From Thelephora terrestris (taxonomy: Eukaryota; Basidiomycota; Agaricomycetes; Thelephorales; Thelephoraceae): a DNA stretch of 64,000 nucleotides. The notes under the pieces are model-generated. The model worked only from the letters and a program-made list of their open reading frames with translations, was not told the origin of the DNA and did not search any database. The DNA lies in assembly GCA_015956445.1 (NCBI GenBank), contig WIUZ02000003.1, positions 682,001 to 746,000 on the forward strand, written 5' to 3'. Position numbers and translations under genes: made by a program. Below, piece after piece: positions 1 through 10,556 of the stretch (the stretch's first letter is position 1; each line of letters opens with the position of its first letter).

Positions 1-893
1 TCTGTAGTACTAAAGTCTGAAACTTTAGGCAGATAACCCCACCTCAGAGAAGTGACTGACTGAGTGACAGCCAGATATTTAGCAGTACCACAAGGACTTA
101 CGACATATTTTACAACATAGGTTTATTATCTGAAGATTATTGAAGACATATCAGTTAGACGTACTAGACGTCATCTGCAGCAAAGTTTAGGGTATCAGTT
201 ATACCCTCCCAGTTTTACGACATATCTTGTCACCTTTACAACATATCTAGCACAGCCCCAGGTGTAAGTGTACACTTTCCTTTTTAGGTCTAGTCACACG
301 ACACAGCCTCAACACAGCCTTAGGCATAGCCCTAAGCACAGCATCAATACACAGCCTTAGGCACAGCCCTAAGCACAGCCCTAAGCACAGCATCAAAGCA
401 CAGCATCAAAGCACAGCCTTAGGAATTCAGCCTCAAACACACCCTTTGAGCATCCCCCTCTTTTCCCCTCCCCTTTGGTCTACCCCAGTAGATCATCCCC
501 TCCACTCTTGATCTCCCCTTAGATCAGGAACTCCATTCCCATCAAATCACCACCAAACCCCCACACACCAGATAAGCGTCTAATCAAGGAACAGGAACAA
601 CTGAGTGATATAGTACGTCTGATTCCCTTGGAATAATACTGAAGGACACACTCACAGAGTAGATCCCTCAGCGAACTCATCAGGTCCGAGAGCCGGAAAG
701 AGGAACCCCGCTCACCCTGTGGAGTTGTTAGTTGTGTTCATAGACTACTCAACCAGCCTGCTTAGCTTCTATACACTTAGTCTCTAAGCGAACCAACTGG
801 GTCTAGTTATCTTCTGTATAGAACATAACACTACACCACCCACGAGCACGACACCGGTTGACCCGTTGCCGGGCACAGACCTCCAGTTCAACA
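1..893 (-). mobile_element. Ty1/copia-type LTR end, running off the left edge
   Basis: The minus strand starting at 893 reads TGTTGAAC and then shares about 30 bases with the start of the 3' LTR of the copia fossil at 51022. Only this outer part is recognisable; the inner boundary is not visible and may lie left of the window. It is a fossil related to, but diverged from, the copia family at 47-51 kb. It sits in the 3' part of the F-box gene, so that open reading runs from host gene into LTR. Confidence 0.5.
296..424. repeat. Short degenerate tandem repeat
   Basis: A run of imperfect 11-18 base units built on CACAGCCT, CCTAAGCA and CACAGCATCAA, repeated about eight times. It has no coding potential and probably belongs to the LTR-bearing element at the left edge. 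The rest of 1-780 holds no gene I can recognise. Confidence 0.6.
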
Positions 894-1593
894 GAAGCTC
901 AAGGTACTCGAGTGTTCCAGAACAAGCCTCAACCAATCTCCCCATGCAGGCAAAATTGGATGAGATCAACCTGCTCTCTCGGAAGTGAAGACCGCTCGGT
1001 ATATCCAATAATTGATGGACCATACTTGTCATCCCGAATGACACTTGAAGGCCAAGGGTTTCGGTTAACGGGGGCGGATTTGAATAAGTTATGGTCAGTG
1101 GTCCACCCGGGTCGAAATCACAACTGGTCAAGCTGAGGTCTCTGAGAACTAGAAGGGGGTAGATGAGATTGACAAGTTGCAAGAGTAGAGTGCAGGAGCG
1201 GCCCATGTGGAGGGCCTTGATAGTGTTGTGGAATGTGGAGAGAAAAATCTCTAAGACAGCATCATTGACGTTGCGTGCTTCAAATCGCATGACGCTAGAA
1301 AAAGTTTGAATCCAACCGCCCTTGGTCACGTCTGCCACGGTTGTGCCCCTCATACAGTAGATCAATAGAGTGTGTGTGTGGTGAGCGGGAGAGTTGGATG
1401 GATCCGGGAATGTGTTTTTCCATGCCTCGAGGTCATGAGGGATAACAAACTTGACGACGGCAAATATGTGTTTTTGTGTGCACAACACCCATGATTTAGA
1501 AACGAGACAACACTGCTCGAGTGTCTCTGGATCGTCATGCAAGAAGTTGACGATGCGGTCGCATATCTCTTGTGGGATACAGAGGTTAGACAT
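894..1593 (-). pseudogene. F-box protein gene, 3' part replaced by LTR
   Basis: The ATG at 1593 opens a frame beginning MSNLCIPQEICDRIVNFL, an F-box (residues about 5-45) followed by the CCLVSKSW segment and leucine-rich stretches usual in Agaricomycete F-box proteins, the substrate receptors of SCF ubiquitin ligases. A start 13 codons upstream is also open, but the paralogue at 6360 supports this one. The family normally runs to about 400-500 residues; here host sequence ends after about 230 codons, where an LTR start lies, and the frame continues about 37 codons into the LTR. The 1.34-kb palindrome lies only about 60 bp upstream of the start codon. It is closely related to the F-box pseudogene at 5.2-6.4 kb. 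A short functional protein cannot be excluded. Confidence 0.7.
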
Positions 1594-1651
1594 CGTGGTT
1601 CGAGGAAGGGTGTATTGTGGTCCGGGACCCACATCCTCCCACCGGGGACAA

Positions 1652-2991
1652 GGGTTGGTTTACTGAGTCAGTAAAGTGTGAGTAAATCACAAGTAAATGG
1701 AAAAATAACCCAGCCAAATACCTGCCTGGCAAGCACAAAGCAAATTTACAATTTACTGAGCCAATTTACCTGCAATTTACTGGGTTCAGTATGTGCTCAG
1801 TATGTTTGCAGTTTACTGGGTCATGTGACCATGGTTTCCCCATTAGGTAAACCTTGGAAAAATCTACAATTTACTGGATGAATTTACCAGCGATTTACTG
1901 AGCCACTTGCCCAATCAGTATGTTTTTAATTTGCTGAGTGGTTTGATCGCGATTTACTGGACTCAGTAAACTGGAAAAAAACCAAACTGGTTTACTGACG
2001 ACATCCCTGATTGGGCAATTTGAAAAATAGCCGAAAATTTACCTGGACGTGTCATTGTCAGTAAACTGCAAGTTTTCTTTCAGTAAATTGGAAATACACG
2101 TCAGGTAAACTGGAAAAACACATGATGATTTGATCGTGGTTTACTGGACTCAGTAAATCAGAAAAAAACCTAACCGGTTTACTGACGATGTACCTGATTG
2201 GCTAATTTGAAAAAACTCGAAATTTTACCAGGACGTGTCTTTATCAGTAAACTGCAAGTTTTCTTTCAGTAAATCACAAGTACACGTAAAGTAAACCAGA
2301 AAACATGTAAACTTTGAATTTACTTATGGTTTACACGTGTTTTCTGGTTTACTTTACGTGTACTTGTGATTTACTGAAAGAAAACTTGCAGTTTACTGAT
2401 AAAGACACGTCCTGGTAAAATTTCGAGTTTTTTCAAATTAGCCAATCAGGTACATCGTCAGTAAACCGGTTAGGTTTTTTTCTGATTTACTGAGTCCAGT
2501 AAACCACGATCAAATCATCATGTGTTTTTCCAGTTTACCTGACGTGTATTTCCAATTTACTGAAAGAAAACTTGCAGTTTACTGACAATGACACGTCCAG
2601 GTAAATTTTCGGCTATTTTTCAAATTGCCCAATCAGGGATGTCGTCAGTAAACCAGTTTGGTTTTTTTCCAGTTTACTGAGTCCAGTAAATCGCGATCAA
2701 ACCACTCAGCAAATTAAAAACATACTGATTGGGCAAGTGGCTCAGTAAATCGCTGGTAAATTCATCCAGTAAATTGTAGATTTTTCCAAGGTTTACCTAA
2801 TGGGGAAACCATGGTCACATGACCCAGTAAACTGCAAACATACTGAGCACATACTGAACCCAGTAAATTGCAGGTAAATTGGCTCAGTAAATTGTAAATT
2901 TGCTTTGTGCTTGCCAGGCAGGTATTTGGCTGGGTTATTTTTCCATTTACTTGTGATTTACTCACACTTTACTGACTCAGTAAACCAACCC
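1652..2991. mobile_element. 1.34-kb near-perfect palindromic (foldback-type) element
   Basis: Two arms of about 655 bp (1652-2313 and 2330-2991) are reverse complements with almost no mismatches, around a spacer of roughly 16 bp. Both outer ends read GGGTTGGTTTACTGAGTCAG. The arms are full of iterated TTTACTG/CAGTAAA motifs. The same 67-residue open frame appears in mirror image at 1678-1881 (+) and 2762-2965 (-), simply because of the symmetry. The element sits between the F-box start and its divergent neighbour. I see no transposase and no clear target duplication, so it is best described as a foldback or long-TIR non-autonomous DNA element. Confidence 0.8.
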
Positions 2992-3486
2992 CTGCCCCCA
3001 GTGTCCTCACCGCCCATCTGCCATCTCGGGCGCTCAGCGCCAATCAAGTGACCGGGCATTAGCTCGTAGGCTGGAATCCAGCCTCAAATTCAAAGGTGGA
3101 GGAAACATGGTTTCCAAGGGGCCCGACGGTAAGTTAGCTTGGTGAAAAGTCATCACAGAAACAGAGATCTCTTGAGAGAGCTTTCGAGTGATCGAAAGTC
3201 CCAAAATGCTCAAAGTTTCATGCCGCTTTTGAAGCAATTTGAAGGAGGGGGTCTGATTTGAAAGTGCTTCAAAGACAGCTAAAGCGACCACAATTCGCTG
3301 CCCACTTTCGACCCTTTGGTCGCTTCGAGTCATTTTCATTCCAGAAGAATAATCAGATATATTGTCCACATGCTATACCAGTACTACAAATGGTAGCTAG
3401 ATCTACTACAGAACAGACGCGACAAGTGACCAACCACGTCCACCCAAACCTACCTCCATCCCTTCCACCCTCCAAACCTGGGAGGC

Positions 3487-4041
3487 TCATAGGTACCGTG
3501 CCTCCTTGTGTACCATGGGGAACATGAACAAGACCAAGAGTGAGACCAAGAATGCGTACGCAACCGAGAACGAACACACACGCGACCGAGAACGTGAGCG
3601 TGTACACGTTCGTGACTCGGGACGTGAGCGCGAACACCTACACGACCGCGAACGTGAGCGCGAACACCTACGCGACCGCGAACGTGAGCATGAACGCGCA
3701 TCCTGGCTTGCTCTACCATCACCACCGCGCCCATTGCATATGCGAGGAAGGGGTGAACAAGACACACGTTGAGGATGGATTGGGAGGTCAGAGAGCTCGA
3801 CCTTGAGCGCTGCACCGTCAAGTTGACCGCTGTTCGTGTGGGAGAAGGCTTTTTGAGCAGCTAGAATAATTGCGTGAGTCCCAAAACAATGTTTGCATGG
3901 AAAAGGTGGAAGCTCGGATGCACATTTTCCAAACAACAGTAAATTGAGCCTGACAAACTCACCATAAAATCCAAATATCATTTGAAGGTGTTCCTGAGCG
4001 ACGCTCCTCGTCAAGTTGGTAACAACCACGACTTTTGAGCC
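3487..4041 (-). pseudogene. RNPS1-like RRM/RS-domain splicing factor remnant
   Basis: The minus frame starts with KVVVVTNLTRSVAQEHLQ and FGFYG, the start of the RRM of RNPS1-type proteins (SR-related, exon-junction complex). After FGFY a GTGAGT donor (about 3967) and a TTCTAG acceptor (about 3862) lead to GQLDGAALKVELSDLP, the end of the same RRM, and then to an Arg-Ser-rich tail. The RS tail is encoded by about four imperfect 30-bp repeats (about 3580-3700). The middle of the RRM (RNP1 side, about 35 residues) is missing and the N-terminal Ser-rich domain is absent, so it is a partial copy. It lies in sequence inserted into the left copy of the duplicated F-box/membrane-gene promoter. The identity rests on motif recall. 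Confidence 0.65.
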
Positions 4042-4573
4042 CGGCTTGTTGAGCTTGTTCGAATGTTGCCTTTTCCATGGTTGGATGACGCACCCATTTT
4101 GACGTCTTTATCGCAGAGAGTGTGGGGAGGTCGAGCGGTCGCGGACGGACATGGCAGGTGATGGTCAAGGCCAAGGAATGACCTCGATCATTCTGCACAC
4201 TGGGCTAATGCTTCTACGCCGCTTTCTCCAGATGACAGCGGGCTTGTCCAAGGTAACGGCAGCCCGGACTGGGTAGAAAGCCTTGTTGCGTCTCCAATGT
4301 GACGTGGAAGAAAGGGAACGAGGAAGACTCACTTTGTATGACTACTATACTCAGAATTTCCCCATGCACGGACGTCGGCTTCAATGGTCGAATGGGAAAT
4401 CCGTGCAGAGTCCAAGTCCTGAGCGCGCGCCATGCGTGGTTTGCTTTTTTACTTTGTCGACTTTGGCGCCTTCATCCACTTTCGCGGTTTTCCAGGGACT
4501 TTTTGGTGGCTTTTTTCACTTTGATCGACTTTCGCACTTTGCAAAAAAACTGTTTTTGTGATGGAATTCATAG

Positions 4574-4830
4574 GAGTCTCTGGGAGTCCGTCGAGCGCTG
4601 GTTCAAAATATTTGCAGTGATCGAGTCAAGACTGTCCGGGTGTTGACTAAGACCACGTGTCCAGTCACTGCTCTCGGACGTTGCTTTTGCACTCTCACGA
4701 CAGGACTCACGTCCACAGCCACACTGTCCATCCCGGACTTCGCCGCCGCCAACTTCATCTTGGGCGTTGTCAACGAGCGCAGCGTCTCCAGCGGAGGATA
4801 CTTCGACCACTCAGGTGAGCCCGAGTTGTG
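4574..4830 (+). pseudogene. Duplicate of the 5' end of the 6644 membrane-protein gene
   Basis: The stretch from GTCTCTGGGAGTCCGTCGAG onwards resembles 6490-6720: the same promoter phrase GGTTCAAAATAT/GTAACG, the same TTGCTTTTGCACTCTC run, then GTCCATCCCGGACTTCGCCG against the start of the gene at 6644. The coding part does not stay open beyond this. It is the left-hand half of a duplicated divergent pair whose F-box partner is at 894-1593. The remaining bases of 4042-5234 contain no gene I can support. Confidence 0.5.
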
Positions 4831-5234
4831 AAGCTACGGCTACGGGCTGCAGGATCACGTTCAAAATCTTCAAATTATCGAGTTGGTTTCGTACATCGTA
4901 ACAGAGGCAGAGAAAGTGATTGTTAAGGACGAACAATAGGCTCACGGCCCGCGACGAATCACAAAATGAACACGTTTCATTTCATTTGTCTTTAGTGCTT
5001 ACTTTGTATCCATTGTATCCTAGGACACAATTCGGTTTTCGTTCTCCATCTTTGGCGATGAAGAAGTTGAGGGACGATGTCGCTTAACGTCTGACACCGT
5101 CATCTCCAACTTTGTTCACGCGCATACATCGTCGGTCATCCTTGTAAACACCCTCAGAGTTTGGGCGCCGACGATGTTGTCAAGGTACACGGGTAGGAGG
5201 AAGTTCAAAGATGCTTGACCAGATCGATAATTCC

Positions 5235-6360
5235 TCACCTCATCGACTCTGGAAACAGGTATTCAGGCCAATCAGCAACTCCTTTCCCTTTGCCTGCCGG
5301 ACCAGGTTGATTGTATACAATCTTTGTACGGATTGAATGTGATTCCCAGAATTGGACCAGAAGCGAGTCCAAATCCGAGCACAGCGTGCGGACCAGCTCT
5401 TCCGGCCGACCAATGTAGACAAAAACGCGAGGGACGTGGATCGAGATACGCTGAAAGCCTCGGTTTTTGGCTGCGGTTTTGAGCACCATAGCAACCCATC
5501 TGATTTCCGGGAAGTCGGACCAAAAGTCTACCTCTTTGAGTTTTGTCGCCTTGGATAGGTCAAGCAGGCCGGGCGTAGAGACAACTGGAGGTCACAGTTC
5601 AAGTCAATTGCCGGCCACTGGATGTAAAGAAAGAATCGCACCAAAACGCTGGCGGTGAAGCCCGAGGCACTCGAGTGTTCCAGAACAAGCCTCCACCAAT
5701 TTCCCCACACAGGCGAAATCGGATGAGGTCAACCTGACCTTACGGAAGTGGAGACCGCTCGGTATATCCAACTAACAATAGACGGACGATACTTGCGATC
5801 CCGTGTGACACACAAAGGACAAGGGTTCCAGTTAACGGAGTCGAAGAGGAAATAATGGCAAGTGGTTCACCCCGCTCAAGATCGGTACCGATTAAACTGA
5901 GGTCTTTGAGAAGTGGGAGGGGGTAGATGAGATTGTCAAGTTGCGAGGGTAGAGCGCGGGAGTGGTACACGTAGAGGGCCTTTAAAGTGTTGCGGAATTT
6001 GGAGAGAAATATCCCCAGGAGGATGCCATCGAGATTGCGCGCTTCAAATCGCACGACGCGGGAAAAAGTTCAAGTTGAAACCCAACCACCCTCGGTTAGG
6101 TCTGCCAGGGTGACGGCCTTGAGAGAGTTGACTGATAGGGTGTGCGTGTGGTGAGCGGGAGAATTGGATGGATCCAGGAACGTCTTCTTCCACCTCATTA
6201 TATCTTGAGGATACAGTCTGACGACGGCGAAGAGGTGTTTTCGTGTGCGCGGGACCCATGATCTAGAACAGAGACAACACTGCTTCAGCGTATTTGGATC
6301 GCCATGCAGGAAGTCGACGATGTGGTCACATATCTCTGGTGGGATACAGCGGTTGGACAT
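5235..6360 (-). pseudogene. F-box protein pseudogene, paralogue of the 1593 gene
   Basis: ATG at 6360 begins MSNRCIPPEICDHIVDFLHG, an F-box nearly identical to the copy at 1593. Compared with that copy, a 6-bp insertion near 6065 introduces an in-frame TGA and a 4-bp insertion near 5780 shifts the frame. The family C-terminus is still readable down to 5235 (LDLSKATKLKEVDF, then a segment ending GVADWPEYLFPES), so this copy retains the region that the left copy has lost. The start is divergent to the membrane-protein gene at 6644, with about 280 bp between them, suggesting a shared promoter region containing the short palindrome GGCGCTCAGCGCC, which is present upstream of both F-box copies. 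Confidence 0.75.
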
Positions 6361-6643
6361 CGTGGTTAGAATCAGGGATCGGTTCAGAACCCGGGTCCTC
6401 CTCACCGCCTGCTGGCGCTCAGCGCCGATCAGGTGACCAGGTGTTCAATAGCGTGGTGAAGAGATTGATCGGACTCGGAGTCTCCGTCGTCACTTCCATC
6501 GAGGGCTAGTTCAAAATGTAACGACACTGCGCACGCAGGGGTACTTATCAAGAGCTCCCCAGAGGATGACCTCTCTTCTGCTGTATCTACACCACGTATT
6601 TTGTTGCCGCACCCAGAAGTCGCTTTTGCACTCTCGCAGCCTC

Positions 6644-8520
6644 ATGTCCGGCACACCGCTCATCCCGCTCTTCGCCGCCGTCACCCTTCTCTTCGGAGGC
6701 GCCAACCAGCTCAGCGCCCAGCTGATTATCGCTGGGGTCCTTGCAATCACTGCCCACGCAGCTTTTTCCCCCGCCAACCTATCCAGCCCCTACCCCAACT
6801 TTGAGATCTACCACCCCGAGCAGCCCCCTTTCCGGGACTACGTGCTAGTCTTCGGACTTGCTAGCTTGTTGCTGGTCACCCTAATATCGAGGGTCCGCCA
6901 ATTGGTGAGTGTCGTCGCCCCTTCGCATCCAGACCGTTCGCTGACTTTGTTCCTAGCCATGGTCTCTGGTGATTGCTATCCGGAGGAAATCGGCAGGACC
7001 TCAAACTACCACCCCTCTCAATTCATCCTCTACACTGCTGGTACTTCCCCCCTATTGACGTGGAGGAGACCTCGCTGACCTTTTTCTAGGATGCATCAAC
7101 ACACCACCTCATCCAACATACACCACAGTCACGTCCTTCCCTATACTCCACCTCGTCCACCTCCACCGACCAGTGGACAGCCACCGCTTCCACTCTTGCT
7201 GGCGCGTCCCCCACCTTAATCCACCCACCGACCGGGGACCACTCCATGACTAGCTCCTCCGAGATTGCCGCGCTTAAGGCTAGAATGTCTCAACTCGAAA
7301 CTGCACTCGAGGGGATGAAGCGTCGGTCGGATGCTTCGACTGCGAGTCAAAAAGGTATTCAAATCAGCTCATCAGCTCACGACTTTTGCTGATCTTTTTT
7401 TGCGCGGATCCAGACACCGCTTCTGGTACAACAACCGTTGTCGCAGAACTCTCCCCTTCCCACACCCCCCCTCCCTTTCTCGATCTCGACGCCACCGTCC
7501 CACCTCGCACCCCGTCCCCGTCCCCGTCCCCTGTCGATCCGACCTCTGTCTCTAAACCAGGTATGTCCCTTGGCAAAATATTGCGGTATTCCCTCGCTGA
7601 TCACCGACCACCCCAGTCGATGTTCATGAACATCTCAGATCTTTTTTAGTATTCCTCGCCGAGGAAACCCGGCAAACCGATCAATTGATCCTCAAGATGC
7701 GGAACATCCTCCACGCGAACGGCGAAATTGAAGATATCTCGGTTCCGCCAACTTCAAGCTCGACACAAAGTCTCCTCGAACATCTCCCCCCCTCTTCCTC
7801 AGCTGATCCCATCACTCCCTCCCCCTCCATCACTCCCTCTAGCAGTCTCGAAATCTTGCGGACTCCCGCCATCCGCACGGCCAGGGATGCTCTCCCTCTC
7901 CCGTCAGTTGTCGATCGATTCACTGGAACGCCTGAATTCAACTGTGACACATCTCTCTTGTCTGAGACATTCTTTTTGCTGACTCATTCCTCAGCGACGC
8001 TTGACCTATCAGGTTTCTCGAAAGTTTCGTGCTCGACTCCTGTGCGATCCGCGAACGAGGTTGAACATTCCACTTCGCTGTCCCCATCGTCCTTCTTGAA
8101 CGCTCTCAGATGTATACTTTCTATCCAATTACTATGAGAGCGATGTTCTCATAATCTCTCGCAGCTGATCTTGTCCCTCAAGCTCTCTTCATCAAGCCAG
8201 CCCCGAAGCGCTCTGAAAGAGCCGATGCAGGAATCCGACCATTCAGCCGGGCAACCTCAATCCTCACAAGACTCTCACCTCGGAGCACAACTCCAAGGTC
8301 CACGTACAGCCCTCTTTCCCCACTGCGCGAACGCTCTTCGAAGTCCCTCTCTCTGCCCCTGATTCGCCTTGGAGATGAGCCGTCTCTTGGCTCTCGGGGG
8401 GACAAAGGTAAGGGTAGGGCGTCCAGAACCCTGGAAAGCATGTCGGTTTGGCTTCAAGAACGTGAACGAAGGAAAAACAAACCTCCTCGGCAACTCTGCC
8501 CCTTGCACCGAAGTTCTTAA
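6644..8520 (+). CDS. Membrane-anchored coiled-coil, Pro/Ser-rich protein of unknown function
   Basis: I read six exons: 6644-6904, 6957-7040, 7090-7354, 7414-7560, 7650-8111 and 8165-8520, each bounded by GT...AG with matching phase (for example TCAAAAAG/GTATTC, TTTTTTAG/TATTCC). The product is about 520 residues. It has two hydrophobic segments near the N-terminus (PLIPLFAAVTLLFGGANQL with the following LIIAGVLAITAHAAF, and YVLVFGLASLLLVTLI), then a short coiled coil (IAALKARMSQLETALEGMK), a Pro/Ser-rich linker, a second helical piece (QTDQLILKMRNIL) and a basic tail. It may sit in an internal membrane with a long cytosolic tail. I do not recognise the family. A broken 5' duplicate lies at 4574-4830. 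Confidence 0.6.
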
Positions 8521-10556
8521 GGCTGAACATGTTATGGATCTCTCTTTTGGCTCTCTTGCTTGACTCTCTCTGCTGTATTCTCTCTCTCTCGATGTTTCAC
8601 TGGATCTCGGTCTCTTATGCTGGTCTCTCTCTCCTCAATCTCCCTCTGGGTCTGCACGTCATCCTTGGTTCCGTCTCTCCTGGGCTTATCATCTAAACGA
8701 ACTGTATCCTCACTGGTCTCTGCGCGCTTCTGGTCACAACGCATCGCTTGTAATTACGCCTCTAGCTTAGACACTCCTGTACATTAGTTATAATGCGCTA
8801 TAATGGTTTTCCATGCTTGTGCCGTGAGAATCTGTTTATGATACGGGCCAACGTCTGGAACTAGAGTCACCCAATCGGCGATCGCCGCATCACTGGTGGC
8901 ATGAAGCCAGTTCAGGTGTTTATGTCGCCGACTACCGTGACCTCCCTCAGAGTTTTCCCGTTCATGGTCGGTGTCATAGGGGCTTCGCTATGGGATCCCC
9001 TTTGACACTTCAGTCCGCCGGGTAAAAAGGACAAATATACACCACGGCAGGACGGGCCCTTCGAACCGGTTCCCTCGTTCGGTCCTAAGCAGTCCGCTCT
9101 ACTCCAGGCCGTGTTAGGAGCGCTGCCCGAAGAGCCGCACGATCTATTCAAACCGAATCCGTTTCCAAGCTCGCGTGTGGGGGCTCCGGCGTGAGCTATC
9201 TACAAATCGACCCTCGAAGGTTCGGCGTCCCGCGATAACCTCTCATTCTTTCTCGTTGCATTTGACGGAGTGTCGACGGCCACGTGCCAGCCTACTACTA
9301 TGCAACTCGCTCACCATCCTTCGAACGCGGAAACTCCAGCATGTTCAAGCGAACACCGATTCTACATCCCGATGATACCATTATTCTCTTAACCGGGTTC
9401 ATTTGGCGGAGAAGTGACGCGGTACGAGAATTTGGACGCAGTCGCCAGCTGATGAAGGATTTCCTCTTGAACGAACTGTTTTTGCCACGGACCCTGGCGA
9501 GGCCCAAGAATCCGTGGCGCTTATTTTCGGTCGATTGAGCGTTTTGCGGTCGCCATCATGCCCCATCCGCCGTGCCCTCCCACTCGTTGAGTCGATCTCA
9601 CGGGATTTCGGTGAACGGATTACACACGTACCCGCCTCTCGCCGACACCTCCATCCCCCTTATGACTCTTTTGGGTGCCTTCTGACGCAAGTGATGAACA
9701 TGCCATTAACCCGGGGCGACTCGGAAGGTTTCATGGACGTCGCTCATGTAATGAGCGGGAAACGATTGTCCCAGTTAAGGCCGTGCCTACTCATGACGAA
9801 TTGCGGGAACGGGCGAGGCATCTGGAAAGTGGAGATCGAGGTTAGAGGTATCGATATGGTGAGAAGTGAAGGAAGCGTTCGAAGTCATGAAGCGAGTGGA
9901 CGCCCCATTGGTATGTCCCTAACCCTCAAACGTGTTGGCGATCACGTTCTTGCGTAGGGGAGACCGCTGAGGTATCTAGGGTGGCTGCTATCGGCCGTCT
10001 CAGGAGACAATTGGGAACAGCCAGAAACGCCAATGGGATGGTGGGAGTGTTTACGAGGTCGAACACCACCTTTGTTCCCCCTAAGGTAGGAGGCCAAAGT
10101 CAGTCACGAGAGGGGTGGGGATCAACGGTTCAGTGTTTGATCGCTGGGCTGTGTATCGGAGGGACTACCTCGTGGTGAACTGCGAGTATGGCGGAGGATG
10201 TGAAGGAATACCCTGGTGCTGTTGGCAAATTGACGGGTGATGACACAGGAACATCGGGTGGCCAGCCACGGAGCATAGGAGTGAACATCAGAGGATGATT
10301 TCAAGAGGTAACCCTTTCAGAAGTCAATTTTGTTACGAGAGTGAGCCGGGTCAAGCAAACATGAGAGCGGCTGAGCCTCGGAGGCCAAGTTGTGGGTCCC
10401 TCCGCCAAAACAATATGTCAATACATCGTGGTGCTGGTCACGGCATGGCACTTGAAGTCGTCTCATCGTGGACGGCGACCCTATATCTCAGACGTTGCAA
10501 CCGAGACAGCGAACGGATCCGTTTCCCGCCATCGGGTTTTACCAAACGTCGAAGCC
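8521..10556. other. Intergenic, no supportable gene
   Basis: It begins with a CT-rich stretch (8560-8700) that is probably the 3' region of the upstream gene. Open stretches around 9020-9200 and 9340-9540 have codon-like composition but end in stops and resemble nothing I can name; they may be a decayed gene. Normal CpG content. Confidence 0.5.

Noticed and set aside
1678-1881. 67-codon frame, repeated in mirror at 2762-2965
   Set aside because: Only a consequence of the palindrome; no protein features.
3506-3806. Charged Arg/Glu/His-rich frames on plus
   Set aside because: Antisense reading of the RS repeat of the RNPS1-like remnant.
9020-9540. Possible gene with codon-like composition
   Set aside because: Several stops, no consistent splice pattern and no known motif.
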